DNA of 64,000 bases from Pseudolactococcus reticulitermitis (GCF_002260845.1 NZ_BEDT01000003.1:62001-126000); one strand, 5' to 3'. Shown: positions 8,988 through 18,240, counted from the first letter of the stretch. Notes: generated from the sequence alone by a model not told the origin. A program made the numbers and translations.

Positions 8988-9374
8988 TTAGTTTCCCAAG
9001 TAAGCAATCACTTCAACTTCAACTAAAACATCTTTGGGTAATCGGGCAACTTCAACAGCTGAACGTGCTGGAAATGCTGCACCAAAAGCTTTCGCATATT
9101 CGGTATTAAAGGGTACGAAATTTGCCATATCACTCAAAAAACACGTCGTTTTGACCACATGATTAAAGTCTGTGCCAGCTTCAGCCAGAATGGCACCAAC
9201 ATTTTTCATCACTTGTTGCGTTTGTTCGGTAATGGTCGCACCGACAATTTCGCCTGTTGCGGGGTTCAATGGAATCTGACCTGATGCAAAGAGAAAATCT
9301 CCCACAATTTTGCCTTGGACATAGGGTCCAATAGCTCCCGGCGCTTGATCTGTTGCGATCGTTTTGATTGACAT
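8988..9374 (-). CDS. ridA: RidA family enamine/imine deaminase
   Basis: A 128-residue protein of the RidA (YjgF/YER057c) family. These trimers hydrolyse the reactive 2-aminoacrylate and related imines released by PLP-dependent dehydratases. The signature is present: GPYVQGKIVGDFLFASGQIPL near the N-terminus and the substrate-binding arginine in FPARSAVEVARLPKD. Length is typical. The gene stands alone between two terminators; a cytosolic protective role is expected from the family. Confidence 0.93.
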   Translation of the reverse strand: MSIKTIATDQAPGAIGPYVQGKIVGDFLFASGQIPLNPATGEIVGATITEQTQQVMKNVGAILAEAGTDFNHVVKTTCFLSDMANFVPFNTEYAKAFGAAFPARSAVEVARLPKDVLVEVEVIAYLGN

Positions 9375-9457
9375 AACAATCCTCCTCTAAATTTTGTTAT
9401 AACTGTTCTACTGTCTAGTATAACAAATAATCAGAAAATTTTGTCAAAAAGAATTGC

Positions 9458-9488
9458 AAAAAGTCGATGCTTTTCAACATCAACTTTT
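9458..9488 (-). terminator. terminator after the polysaccharide deacetylase gene
   Basis: On the minus strand AAAAGTTGATG pairs with CATCGACTTTT around an 8-base loop and ends in a T-run. It lies 12 bases after the deacetylase stop. Confidence 0.7.
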
Positions 9489-9499
9489 GTATTAAATGT

Positions 9500-10390
9500 T
9501 TAATTCCCAATCAAGGTCATAAAACTCGCCTCAGTTTGACCATAAGATACACGGACACGATTAAGGGCAAAAAGGCCATCTACACTGCTGGCAAGACCTG
9601 GATGAGTCGTTAAGCCAAGTTTATAGCCTGCCGCTTCAGCCAATCCTGCCGTTTCAGTGTTATAGCGCCCTGCTGGATAACAGATAACTGATGTATCTTG
9701 ATGCAGTAAGTTATCCAAATACTTTTTAGAATCGACTAACTCACCAGTTGCTGCCTCATTGCTTGAAAACTCCAAATCTGGATGCCTAACGGTATGACTA
9801 CCGACAGACATGAGCGGATTAGCTTTCAACTCTGACAACATCCCATCTGTCATCGTATCTTCATTCCCCAAATTTCCAGTAATAATGAAGAAACTCCCTT
9901 TCATCCCTAACTCCGTTAAAATCGGCATGGCTGTCTCAAGGGCATTTTTGTAGCCGTCATCAAAGGTTACCCAGACAATTTTTTCTGCTGGTTTTTCATT
10001 GGTTGTCAGTACCCGATAAGCTTCCTCAGGACTCAAGGTATAATAGCCCGCATTTTTCAGTGCCGTCATTTCCATCTTGAACTCATCAGCTGGCACAAAT
10101 AAAGTGTTGCCATCAACGACATCGGCGATGTGATGATACATCAAAATCGGAAACTTGATGGGCGTCTCGGACTTAATCCACTCAGGCTCTGCTTCTGGTT
10201 TAGCCGCTTCTTCTGCGCTAGAACTTGATGGCTCACTGCTTTCCTCAACGACTTTATCAGCCACTGACTTCGTCACTTTGGTTGGCCGGTTTTCAGACTT
10301 TGCGGATTGTCCTGATACCATTTTGAAACAAATCAGACCAACTAAGGCAAGGAATAAGACTAAAATCGAAATTTGTAAGGCTTTTTTCAT
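9500..10390 (-). CDS. membrane-anchored polysaccharide deacetylase (CE4/NodB)
   Basis: The 296-residue protein has an N-terminal membrane anchor (residues about 4-24), a Ser/Glu/Ala-rich linker to about 75, then a NodB-fold domain. Motif 1 is TFDDGY with catalytic and metal-binding Asp; motif 2 is SHTVRHPDL with the metal-binding His. The opening PILMYHHI is typical of the IcaB/PgdA-like branch. It should work outside the cell, removing acetyl groups from N-acetylglucosamine in peptidoglycan or a surface polymer; in peptidoglycan this gives lysozyme resistance. It follows asnS by 14 bases and may be the last gene of the dinG-ypmB-aspB-asnS operon. The exact substrate is not determined. Confidence 0.85.
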   Translation of the reverse strand: MKKALQISILVLFLALVGLICFKMVSGQSAKSENRPTKVTKSVADKVVEESSEPSSSSAEEAAKPEAEPEWIKSETPIKFPILMYHHIADVVDGNTLFVPADEFKMEMTALKNAGYYTLSPEEAYRVLTTNEKPAEKIVWVTFDDGYKNALETAMPILTELGMKGSFFIITGNLGNEDTMTDGMLSELKANPLMSVGSHTVRHPDLEFSSNEAATGELVDSKKYLDNLLHQDTSVICYPAGRYNTETAGLAEAAGYKLGLTTHPGLASSVDGLFALNRVRVSYGQTEASFMTLIGN

Positions 10391-10404
10391 ATAGTTATTT
10401 TCCC

Positions 10405-11742
10405 TTATGGTTTCAAACGGTGGAGGAGACGTGGGAACGGAATCGCTTCGCGGATATGTTCATTGCCTGTGATCCAAGTCACGGCACGTTCTAAGCCGAG
10501 TCCGAATCCTGAGTGTGGCACACTGCCGTATTTGCGGAGGTCGAGATACCAAGCGTATTCTTCTTCTGAGAGACCAAATTCAACTAATTTAGCTTTGAGG
10601 TACTCATAGTCTGTCGCACGCTCACTACCGCCAATGATTTCACCATAACCTTCTGGCGCCAATAAATCCGCACAAATGACCACGTCATCACGCGTTGGAT
10701 GTGGTTTCATGTAGAAAGCTTTAATCGCTTTTGGATAGTTGAGGATGAATGTCGGCACACCAAAATAGTTTGAAATCCATGTTTCATGTGGCGAGCCGAA
10801 GTCATCTCCCCATTCGATTGCTTCATAGTCGTTGTCAGCCTGATGTTCTTGTAACAAGGCAACCGCATCATCGTAAGTAATCTTTTTAAATGGTGTTTCA
10901 ATGTATTTTTCAAGCACTGTCACATCACGGTCAAGTTCATTTAAGGCATAGCTTTGATTGTCGATGACAGCCTTGATGATGTGTTTGACATAGGCTTCTT
11001 GGACGTCAAGGGATGCTTCGTGGGTCGTGAAAGCCATCTCAGGCTCAATCATCCAGAACTCTGTCAAGTGGCGACGTGTTTTAGATTTTTCAGCCCGGAA
11101 AGTTGGCCCAAAGGTAAAAACTTTGCCAAAAGCCATGGCACCCGCTTCCGCATAGAGCTGACCTGTCTGTGACAAGAAAGCAGGCTGACCAAAGTAGTCT
11201 GTCTCAAACAATTCCGTTGTGCCTTCTGGTGCTGACCCTGTCAAAATCGGGCTGTCGATTTTGATAAAGCCACGCGCATTGAAAAACTCATAAGTCGCCC
11301 GAATGATTTCATTTCGAACCAGCATAATCGCGTGTTGTTTCCGGCTACGCAACCACAAATGACGATTATCCATCAGGAAGTCTGTCCCGTGCTCTTTCGG
11401 TGTAATGGGGTAATCTACTGACTCGCCAATGACTTCAATATCAGTCACATCAAGTTCATAGCCAAATTTGCTACGGTCGTCAGCCTTAACAGTCCCTGTA
11501 ATTTTCACAGACGTTTCTTGGGCTAAATGTTTGATGCTATCAAACTTAGCAAGCCCTTCTGCTTCACCAAATTTTTCGATGAAATTTGGTTTGAAAGCAA
11601 CTGCTTGAAAATAAGCCGTGCCATCACGTAATTGTAAGAAAGCAATCTTACCCTTACCTGATTTATTCGCGACCCAAGCGCCGAGTGTAATTTCTTGACC
11701 GACATAATTTTTAACATCAATGATGGATACAAAGTTACTCAT
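10405..11742 (-). CDS. asnS: asparaginyl-tRNA synthetase
   Basis: This class IIb synthetase of 445 residues has an N-terminal OB-fold anticodon-binding domain (residues about 1-110, [21 protein letters not shown]). The catalytic core carries motif 2 ([21 protein letters not shown]) and motif 3 ([15 protein letters not shown]). It charges tRNA-Asn with asparagine. The active-site pattern and length fit AsnRS rather than AspRS. It follows aspB in the order dinG-ypmB-aspB-asnS known from Bacillus and other Firmicutes, placing aspartate and asparagine supply together. Confidence 0.97.
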   Translation of the reverse strand: MSNFVSIIDVKNYVGQEITLGAWVANKSGKGKIAFLQLRDGTAYFQAVAFKPNFIEKFGEAEGLAKFDSIKHLAQETSVKITGTVKADDRSKFGYELDVTDIEVIGESVDYPITPKEHGTDFLMDNRHLWLRSRKQHAIMLVRNEIIRATYEFFNARGFIKIDSPILTGSAPEGTTELFETDYFGQPAFLSQTGQLYAEAGAMAFGKVFTFGPTFRAEKSKTRRHLTEFWMIEPEMAFTTHEASLDVQEAYVKHIIKAVIDNQSYALNELDRDVTVLEKYIETPFKKITYDDAVALLQEHQADNDYEAIEWGDDFGSPHETWISNYFGVPTFILNYPKAIKAFYMKPHPTRDDVVICADLLAPEGYGEIIGGSERATDYEYLKAKLVEFGLSEEEYAWYLDLRKYGSVPHSGFGLGLERAVTWITGNEHIREAIPFPRLLHRLKP

Positions 11743-11790
11743 TTTTCTCTTATTTACCTATCTACTCAATTTATTTTAACAGCTGAATGG

Positions 11791-12969
11791 CTAGTCTGCC
11801 ATATATTTTTTAAGGCGATTGACAGCATCAAGCAAAGTCGCCATATCTGTCGCATAACTCATTCTAAGATTGTCACTTGCACCAAAACCTGCACCGGTTA
11901 CAAGGGCAACGCCTGTTTTTTCCAAAATATCATCACAAAATGCTGTGACATCTGTGAAGCCTTTGATCGCCATGGCTTTGGCTACCCTTGGAAAGAGGTA
12001 GAATGCCCCTTGTGGCTTGATGGCTTCAAAGCCTGGGATGTCGTTGACTAACGGATAAATCGTGTTTAAACGGTGTTCAAATTCTGCCCGCATGGTTTCA
12101 ATGGCGGTTTGGTCTCCAGTTAAGGCTTCAATCGCTGCGTACTGAGCAACTGCCGACGGATTAGATGTCGTCTGGCTGACGATTTTACTCATGGCACTGA
12201 TAATCTCAGGATTGCCGACGGCAAAACCAATCCGCCAACCTGTCATAGCATACGTTTTTGAAACGCCGTTGATAATCAAAGTCTGCTTTTTAATGGCATC
12301 AGAAAGACTAGAAATCGGTGTAAAAGCATGCCCATTATAGACCAGTCTGCCGTAAATATCATCAGCTAAAATAATGACCTCATTATCAACCGCCCAGTTC
12401 CCAATGGCGCGCAATTCGTCTGCTGTATAAATCATCCCTGTCGGATTTGACGGCGAATTGAGGATTAAAACGCGCGTTTGAGGGGTTTTGAGGGCTTCAA
12501 GTTGGGCAACCGTGACTTTAAAGTCTGTTTTCTGTGTCCCAACGGCAAAGACAGGGACACCACCGACCATTTTAATCTGATCGGCATAGCTGACCCAGTA
12601 GGGCGTTGGAATGATAACCTCATCACCAGCATCTAAGACACTGGCAAAGAAAGCGTAGAGGGCAAATTTCGCGCCAGTTGTCACAACAACTTCGTTTCGC
12701 GCAACGCCATAGCCATAGAAGGTTTCAAAATAGGTCCCGACAGCATCTTTGAGTTCCGGCAAACCACCTGCCTGCGTATAAAAACTCGCCTTACCTGAAT
12801 CAATCGCAGCCTTGGCTGCTGCTGCGATATTGTCAGGCGTTGTAAAATCAGGCTCCCCAATGGTTAGCATGAGAATATCACGCCCCTGGGCTTTCAATTC
12901 CTTGGCACGCGCAGACGCTGCTAGTGTCACGGATTCTTCTAAATTATTGACTAGACTTGATAATTTCAT
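11791..12969 (-). CDS. aspB: aspartate aminotransferase, class I
   Basis: A 392-residue PLP enzyme of fold type I, subfamily I-gamma, interconverting aspartate/oxaloacetate with glutamate/2-oxoglutarate. Visible features are TIGEPDFTTPDNI at the N-terminus, the NSPSNPTG motif, the PLP-phosphate region and the Schiff-base lysine in NGVSKTYAMTGWRIG. The C-terminal arginine that binds the substrate carboxylate lies in LRMSYA. Position between ypmB and asnS supports aspB over other aminotransferases. Confidence 0.92.
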   Translation of the reverse strand: MKLSSLVNNLEESVTLAASARAKELKAQGRDILMLTIGEPDFTTPDNIAAAAKAAIDSGKASFYTQAGGLPELKDAVGTYFETFYGYGVARNEVVVTTGAKFALYAFFASVLDAGDEVIIPTPYWVSYADQIKMVGGVPVFAVGTQKTDFKVTVAQLEALKTPQTRVLILNSPSNPTGMIYTADELRAIGNWAVDNEVIILADDIYGRLVYNGHAFTPISSLSDAIKKQTLIINGVSKTYAMTGWRIGFAVGNPEIISAMSKIVSQTTSNPSAVAQYAAIEALTGDQTAIETMRAEFEHRLNTIYPLVNDIPGFEAIKPQGAFYLFPRVAKAMAIKGFTDVTAFCDDILEKTGVALVTGAGFGASDNLRMSYATDMATLLDAVNRLKKYMAD

Positions 12970-13089
12970 AAGGCACCTTCTCTCAACTGATTGACAAAAA
13001 TTTCCGATTACCTACGATTATACCAAAAATGCGTTGAAAAATCTGCCTTAGCTCGACATATTCTAAAATATAACGCTATTCTTTTAATA

Positions 13090-13512
13090 TTAGCCTTTCA
13101 ATTTCTCCCCAGTCTCAAAGGCATACAACACCATATCTTTGGTCTGCCAAGCGACTTGATCGTCATAAAGGGTTAAGGTTGCTGTTTTTTCAGTCAAGTC
13201 ACTTTTATTATCAGCTAACTTAACGACTTTAATCTCACCACCCTGAGCAGGGATCAAAACACCTAGCGCCTGCCCCTTACTATCCTGACCGATGACACTG
13301 TAGGTCGTGTCTGTCGTCGTTGTGATGTCGAAATTCGTCACTTTTTTGACGTCTGTCTTTGCCTTGACAAGGCTAATGGCATCAGACTTAGCACGAGAGT
13401 AAGGGCTCATAGCTTGCATATAAAAGAAGATGGTGCCAATCAGAAACGCCAAAATAATCAAGAGCACCCCAATCCAAATTTGGCTGATTTTTGTCATTCG
13501 TTTTTTTCTCAT
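13090..13512 (-). CDS. ypmB: YpmB-like membrane-anchored protein (DUF5590)
   Basis: A 140-residue protein with one N-terminal transmembrane helix (IWIGVLLIILAFLIGTIFFY) and an extracytoplasmic domain of about 105 residues resembling the PepSY-like YpmB fold (SRAKSDAISLVKAKTDVKKV). Function is unknown in all species. The ATG at 13512 follows GAAAGG; the upstream in-frame TTG at 13533 is less likely. Its place between dinG and aspB matches Bacillus subtilis, where ypmB holds the same position. Confidence 0.85.
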   Translation of the reverse strand: MRKKRMTKISQIWIGVLLIILAFLIGTIFFYMQAMSPYSRAKSDAISLVKAKTDVKKVTNFDITTTTDTTYSVIGQDSKGQALGVLIPAQGGEIKVVKLADNKSDLTEKTATLTLYDDQVAWQTKDMVLYAFETGEKLKG

Positions 13513-13536
13513 AACTGCCTTTCGTTCTATCAAAAA

Positions 13537-15882
13537 TTATCTCAAAAACTCTTTGGTTTCCTGTAAAATATCCTCAATTTTTGCAAAGTCCACACGACTG
13601 GCTTGTCGCAAGTTCTTGACCATTTTTTTGGCGTAGGTTTTGCCTGCCAAACGTTTGTCGAGGATGATGACGACTGATTTCTGGTCTTTTCGACGATTGA
13701 CACGCCCAATCGCTTGTTTGAGCTGCAAGGTTGCCAAGGGGACTGAAAAATCATAGAAAGGATTTTTAAATCGCTTGGCATATTTCCGGATTAAGATGTC
13801 ATCCGGTACGGTAAAGGGCAGTCTCGTCACCAGCAAAATCAGCTCGTCTTGGCGCTCAAAATCGACGCCTTCCCAGAATTTTTTACTGCCTAAAAGAATG
13901 GCATGCCCACGCTCATCAAATTTTTTCTTAACCCGACTAGCATCTCCTGTCACATCAGCTTGGAGAAAGTCTACTCCCGCTGTTTCTAACGCCTGTGCGG
14001 TCAGCGCTAGGCTGTCGTTGCTGGTAAATAAAACCACCATGGGCTTGCCGAGCTTGGCAAAGCACTGCACCTGCTCTGCGATAAATTCAGCGTAGATGTC
14101 AGGCGCAAGCGTCGTGACATCGACGCTGTCCGTCGCGAGAAAAACCTGCTGATTGTCGTTTTTCTCCTGAGGGATAGTGTCAAAAGTGTAATTCGTAAAG
14201 CCTAAAAGCTCGGGAAAGACAGCTTTTTTCTCAGACATAGACAAGGTCGCACCGATTAAATAAGTCTTGGTCGGTTGGGGAATCATCGCCGCAAAATTCA
14301 GAAAGTCTGTCGGACTAGATTTGAGGACGTGATTTTGAATCCAGACAAAATCTTCCGGATTCGCTAACACATCTGTGATGGCTGTCAAGCCTAATTCCTG
14401 TGCATCCAGACGGATTTTATCAACATTGAGCTGACGTCGGGATAAGTGGTGGGTCAGGCTCTCTAGTAGTCGTTTGTGGAGCTGAGAAGTATGGCGATTA
14501 ACCTTGACCAGCTCGTCTAGAAGTTTAACTGATTTTTGCTGGGCGCTTTCCAAAATAGAAAAGAGCTGCTGCGACTCGTCCACAACTAAAACCTTATCTT
14601 CAAACATGACCGTTTGATCAGCAATCCGTTCCGCTAAATAAGCATGGTTCATGACGATGACCTGAGCATGCTCAGCTTTTTTCTGTGTGAGTTGCCAAAA
14701 ATCTTGCTCAAAGTAGAGCTGGCCTGGACTCACTGTCCCCGTATGGCGGATGCTATCCAGATAGGCATGGCTAGTCATGGTTAGGCTTAACTCATCGAGT
14801 TCTCCCGTTTTCGTCTCCGTCAGCCAGACCAGTACTTTCATCTTGAAAATCTCAAAGTTTTTGCCATCATCTGCGCGATAAAGCAGTTTGCTGAATTTTT
14901 CAAGCGAGATATAGTTGGCTGTGCCAAGCACTTTAGCAAAATTAACGCCAAATTTCGCCTTGAAAATAGGGGCTAAATCCTGCATGAGTTGGTCTTGTAA
15001 AATCTTCGTTGGCACTGACAAAATCAGCTTTTTCCCTTGACCTAACAACGTCAATAAATAAGCATAGGTCTTACCAATGCCAGTCGGTGCCTCAATGAAA
15101 GCCGCTGCATCATCTGCTAAACGGGCCTTGACCACTTCCGCAAAGGCTTTTTGTTGGGGGCGTTCAGCTAAATGCAGCAATTTCAAATTTTGTCGAAAAT
15201 TCTTTTTGACTAAATTTTTGTTTTCCGAAAAATATGGTTTCAAAGTCGAGATATGATTGACCTTGAGCATATCGGCGTGCTTGCGTTTGGCCTCTGGCAG
15301 CTGTTCTGTAATGACTAATTTGGTTTCATAGATGAGATTATCAGCATGTTGTGCGATTTCAGTCAGGACATTTTTGGGTAGATGGCGCATTTTTTCCTGT
15401 AATTTAAGCAAAAGTTTGGCTGTCGCATAGGCATCTGACAGGGCTTCATGTGGTTTATCATGCTGCAAGTTCAGGACACGCGAGAGAGTCTCTAGCCCAT
15501 ACTTCTCCAGAGTTGGGAAGAAAACCCTTGCCAGTTCGACCGTGTCGACTCTCGGCATATCAAGGCTGACACCATGTTGCGCAAAGGTACGGGCGAGGAG
15601 ATGGTAGTCGAATTTGACATTATGCGCGACGAAAACGCAGTCACGCAGAATGGCGGCAACTTCAGGCAGGACATCAGAAAAATCAGGCGCGGCCTTGGCT
15701 TGAGCTGTCGTGATGCCTGTGAGGATGGTAATGTGGTAGTCCAGCGCCTCGTGAGGATTGACGTCGGTCTGATAGGTCTGTATGATTTTGCCCTTGTCGA
15801 CCACGGCAATACCAATCTGGATAATTTTACTCGTGTGGCTAGCGCTCGTCGCCTCTAAATCCACTACTGCGTATTTGGTCAT
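13537..15882 (-). CDS. dinG: DinG-like ATP-dependent helicase with N-terminal exonuclease
   Basis: This 781-residue fusion has a DnaQ-type DEDDh exonuclease domain (residues about 1-165; DLEATSASHTSKIIQIG, then VAHNVKFD and HEALSDAYATAKLL). A superfamily 2 helicase of the XPD/DinG type follows: Walker A EAPTGIGKTYAY, DEAH-like motif VVDESQQL, motif VI QAIGRVNRRKDQ. The four cysteines that hold an iron-sulfur cluster in Escherichia coli DinG are absent, as in other Firmicutes, where the protein acts mainly as a 3'-5' exonuclease. A role in DNA repair or structure resolution is inferred. It heads the operon with ypmB, aspB and asnS. Confidence 0.93.
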   Translation of the reverse strand: MTKYAVVDLEATSASHTSKIIQIGIAVVDKGKIIQTYQTDVNPHEALDYHITILTGITTAQAKAAPDFSDVLPEVAAILRDCVFVAHNVKFDYHLLARTFAQHGVSLDMPRVDTVELARVFFPTLEKYGLETLSRVLNLQHDKPHEALSDAYATAKLLLKLQEKMRHLPKNVLTEIAQHADNLIYETKLVITEQLPEAKRKHADMLKVNHISTLKPYFSENKNLVKKNFRQNLKLLHLAERPQQKAFAEVVKARLADDAAAFIEAPTGIGKTYAYLLTLLGQGKKLILSVPTKILQDQLMQDLAPIFKAKFGVNFAKVLGTANYISLEKFSKLLYRADDGKNFEIFKMKVLVWLTETKTGELDELSLTMTSHAYLDSIRHTGTVSPGQLYFEQDFWQLTQKKAEHAQVIVMNHAYLAERIADQTVMFEDKVLVVDESQQLFSILESAQQKSVKLLDELVKVNRHTSQLHKRLLESLTHHLSRRQLNVDKIRLDAQELGLTAITDVLANPEDFVWIQNHVLKSSPTDFLNFAAMIPQPTKTYLIGATLSMSEKKAVFPELLGFTNYTFDTIPQEKNDNQQVFLATDSVDVTTLAPDIYAEFIAEQVQCFAKLGKPMVVLFTSNDSLALTAQALETAGVDFLQADVTGDASRVKKKFDERGHAILLGSKKFWEGVDFERQDELILLVTRLPFTVPDDILIRKYAKRFKNPFYDFSVPLATLQLKQAIGRVNRRKDQKSVVIILDKRLAGKTYAKKMVKNLRQASRVDFAKIEDILQETKEFLR

Positions 15883-15993
15883 AGTTTTCGTTTTCTATAA
15901 TGTAAAAGATAAGTTAAATCCATTATAACATATAATGTTTTTTGATATAATGAGGGAAGCAAGCCAGATTTGAAAATGGCAAAAGGAGTTCTG

Positions 15994-16641
15994 ATGCAAA
16001 CGACACAAATCAAAATGATTACCAATCCCATCGCCTACGAAAACACCTACTTTCTCACCAACGACATGGCAACCCTCGTCATCGACCCGGGCAACGACAC
16101 GGAGACAATCCTCAGCACCATTCACGACCTTGACAAACCTGTCGCTGCCATTCTTTTGACCCACACCCACTACGACCACATCATGAGCGTTGACGCCGTC
16201 CGCGAGGCGACTGGCGCGCCAGTCTATGTCAGCGCACTTGAGGCAGACTGGCTCTACACGCCAACCCTGAATCTCTCAGGCCTACCGCACCACGAGCATG
16301 ATTTACCCAATGTCGTGGTCAATGCTGCAGAACACACTTTTTCAGAAGGCACAGCCTATCACATCGGTGGCTTTGACTTCACTGTCCTTGCCACACCGGG
16401 TCATTCCCAAGGTGGCGTTTCTTTCGTTTTTGAAAAAGAAGCCATCGTTTTCACAGGCGATGCCCTTTTCTCAGGTACCATTGGCAGAACTGACTTAAAT
16501 ACAGGCGATATAGACACCCTCAAACAGTCTATTCAGACCCAACTTTTCACCCTACCAGATGACTATCGTGTCTTTCCTGGGCATGGTCCGCAAACGAGAA
16601 TTGGTGCTGAGAAATTGCATAATCCGTTTTTTATAGCTTAA
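15994..16641 (+). CDS. metallo-beta-lactamase-fold hydrolase, glyoxalase II-like
   Basis: A 215-residue cytosolic protein with the zinc-binding motif HTHYDH, further ligand motifs GHSQGG, FTGDALF and PGHGPQT. This arrangement is that of short glyoxalase II/YcbL-like hydrolases, which cut thioesters such as S-lactoylglutathione; the real substrate is unknown. The ATG at 15994 sits 6 bases after AAGGAG and is preferred to the upstream TTG at 15970. It is divergent from dinG and is followed by a strong terminator. Confidence 0.88.
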   Translation: MQTTQIKMITNPIAYENTYFLTNDMATLVIDPGNDTETILSTIHDLDKPVAAILLTHTHYDHIMSVDAVREATGAPVYVSALEADWLYTPTLNLSGLPHHEHDLPNVVVNAAEHTFSEGTAYHIGGFDFTVLATPGHSQGGVSFVFEKEAIVFTGDALFSGTIGRTDLNTGDIDTLKQSIQTQLFTLPDDYRVFPGHGPQTRIGAEKLHNPFFIA

Positions 16642-16656
16642 TCAATAGTAAAGTAA

Positions 16657-16700
16657 AATACAAGTCACAGCGTTCATATCTGGTGTGACTTGTATTTTTT
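16657..16700 (+). terminator. terminator after the metallo-hydrolase gene
   Basis: A 13-bp stem (AATACAAGTCACA with TGTGACTTGTATT) and a T6 run. The T-run abuts the first unit of the 22-bp tandem array, and the array unit resembles the right arm plus T-run of this hairpin. Confidence 0.9.
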
Positions 16701-16895
16701 GCTGATGCTAATACAAATTTTTGCTACTGCTAATACAATTTTTTACTACTGCTAATACAAATTTTTGCTACTGCTAGTGCAATTTTTTACTACTACTAAT
16801 ACAAATTTTTGCTACTGCTAGTGCAATTTTTTACTACTGCTCCTGTAATTATTTTTTACTGCTCGTGTAAAAACTTTTTACTGATCGTGCAATCG
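16701..16895. repeat. 22-bp tandem array with phased T-tracts
   Basis: Eight units plus a partial ninth, six of exactly 22 bases, consensus RCTACTGCTARTRCAATTTTTT. The seventh is 25 bases; the last ones diverge (GCTCGTGTAA). Each unit ends in a T5-T6 tract, so A/T-tracts recur every 22 bases, about two helical turns. The period is not a multiple of three and no reading frame spans it. It starts directly after a terminator and ends two bases before the remnant of a surface-protein gene. No CRISPR-like spacer pattern is present. Confidence 0.85.
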
Positions 16896-16897
16896 CC

Positions 16898-17180
16898 CTA
16901 CCCAAATTTATTACCAAGTTTGAACCAAGAGAGGAGACACACCAAGGCAACTAAGATGAAACCAAGCATAAGATGGAACACATCTTGCCTACCACCTGTT
17001 CTAGGAACTGTTGACCTGTTTGAGTAGCATTAGCCGGTTTATAGACAAAGCTGAAAGTTTGGGCTTGTTCTGTAATCATGACCGTGATTTTATCGCCGAG
17101 AGAGATTAATTCATAACCTGCAATTCAAACCTCTCGTTTTTAACTTTGCTGACTTTTTTTTCATCAATATCTGCCATCAT
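16898..17180 (-). pseudogene. decayed C-terminal end of a MucBP/LPXTG surface protein
   Basis: Three short pieces in different frames read as the end of one cell-wall protein: MADIDEKKVSKVKNERFEL, then GYELISLGDKITVMITEQ with FSFVYKPANATQTGQ, then VPRTGGRQDV followed by a hydrophobic stretch (LMLGFILVALVCLLSWF) and KLGNKFG. The last piece is a sortase signal: an LPXTG-like motif with V for L, membrane segment and short charged tail. At least two frameshifts separate the pieces (near 17118 and 17010) and the N-terminal body is missing. The middle resembles the end of a MucBP repeat, as in the intact protein at 48705-50648. The gene cannot be expressed as a whole. Confidence 0.7.
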
Positions 17181-17266
17181 CCGATAACAAAACCCTTTTC
17201 ATGTTATACTGAGCATATAGCGTCCTCACTAGAAACCATCAGGAGGCGTTTTCCGAATGGAGACAC

Positions 17267-18232
17267 ATGGTCACAAAACAAACTATCGGCTTTTTTAAAA
17301 GTCACAAGGCAGACGAGTACCGCATCGCCCTCTTGCCCCAAGAACTGGCACAAATCACGCATCCTAATGCCATTTATCTGGAAAGCGGTTATGGTGATGA
17401 TTTTGGGATTACTGATGCCGATTATGCCGACTTAGGCGCGCATATCGTCTCGCGTCAGATTGCGCTTAAACAGGACATCGTTTGCGAGCCCAAGATTGGC
17501 GAATCCGACATTTTAAGTCAGCTCCTACCGCATCAGACTGTCTTTGGCTGGATTCATGCCAAGCAAAGTCTGGACATTACAAACGCCCTACTCGCCACAG
17601 GTGTGCGCGTCATCGCTTGGGAAGACATGTGTGACAACCATCAGCATACCTTTTGGCGCAATAACGAACTGGCTGGTGAGGCTGCCATTCTCCACGCCTT
17701 TCTTTTGACCGGTCAGATGCCCTATGATACCAAAGTCGCCCTGATTGGTCGAGGGAGCGTGGCCTTTGGTGCCACCCGTGTTTTGCAGGGGCTGGGCGCC
17801 GATGTGACCGTCTTTCGGCGCAATCAGGAAAGCTTACTCAGACAGACCCTCGGGAACTTCGACGTCGTTGTCAACGCAGCGCTCTGGGATGTCAAGCGTG
17901 AGGATCATCTGATTAGGACAGATGACTTAGCCTTGCTACGGCCCGGTAGTCTGATTATTGATATTTCTGCTGATGCTGGTGGGGGGATTGAAAGTTCACA
18001 TATCACGACCATGACTGCCCCGACCTATAAAATCAGTCAGGTCACGCATTATGTCGTCGACCATACGCCCAGCATGCTCTATCAGACAGCATCGAAAAGT
18101 ATTTCTCAGGCGCTCTTGCCATTTTTAGATGACTTGATTTCAGGTACTGACAATGAGGTCTTAACACGAGCGACGATTATCAATGAGGGACAAATTTTAG
18201 ATCTAGATATTTTAGCTTTTCAAGCGCAGTGA
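17267..18232 (+). CDS. ceo: alanine dehydrogenase/PNT family, probable N5-(carboxyethyl)ornithine synthase
   Basis: A 321-residue NAD(P)-dependent enzyme of the alanine dehydrogenase/transhydrogenase family. The N-terminal domain has ADEYRIALLPQELAQI and the Rossmann domain carries VALIGRGSVAFGATRVLQGLGADVTVF. It is shorter than alanine dehydrogenase (about 370 residues) and lacks its usual central motifs. A short member of this family in lactococci is N5-(carboxyethyl)ornithine synthase, which reductively joins pyruvate to ornithine with NADPH. I assign it on length and family only, so another opine-type or saccharopine-like dehydrogenase is possible. GGAG precedes the ATG by 5 bases, and a -10 TATACT lies at 17205-17210. 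Confidence 0.6.
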   Translation: MVTKQTIGFFKSHKADEYRIALLPQELAQITHPNAIYLESGYGDDFGITDADYADLGAHIVSRQIALKQDIVCEPKIGESDILSQLLPHQTVFGWIHAKQSLDITNALLATGVRVIAWEDMCDNHQHTFWRNNELAGEAAILHAFLLTGQMPYDTKVALIGRGSVAFGATRVLQGLGADVTVFRRNQESLLRQTLGNFDVVVNAALWDVKREDHLIRTDDLALLRPGSLIIDISADAGGGIESSHITTMTAPTYKISQVTHYVVDHTPSMLYQTASKSISQALLPFLDDLISGTDNEVLTRATIINEGQILDLDILAFQAQ

Positions 18233-18240
18233 GTGCATCA

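Noticed and set aside
13775-14095. 106-codon plus-strand ORF
   Set aside because: Antisense shadow of dinG; Ser-rich composition without a domain.
16701-16895. Suspicion of a CRISPR array
   Set aside because: Units follow each other directly with no unique spacers, and no cas genes are near.
16809-17027. 72-codon plus-strand ORF across the array end
   Set aside because: Made partly of the tandem array and partly opposite the surface-protein remnant; no ribosome site, no recognisable domain.
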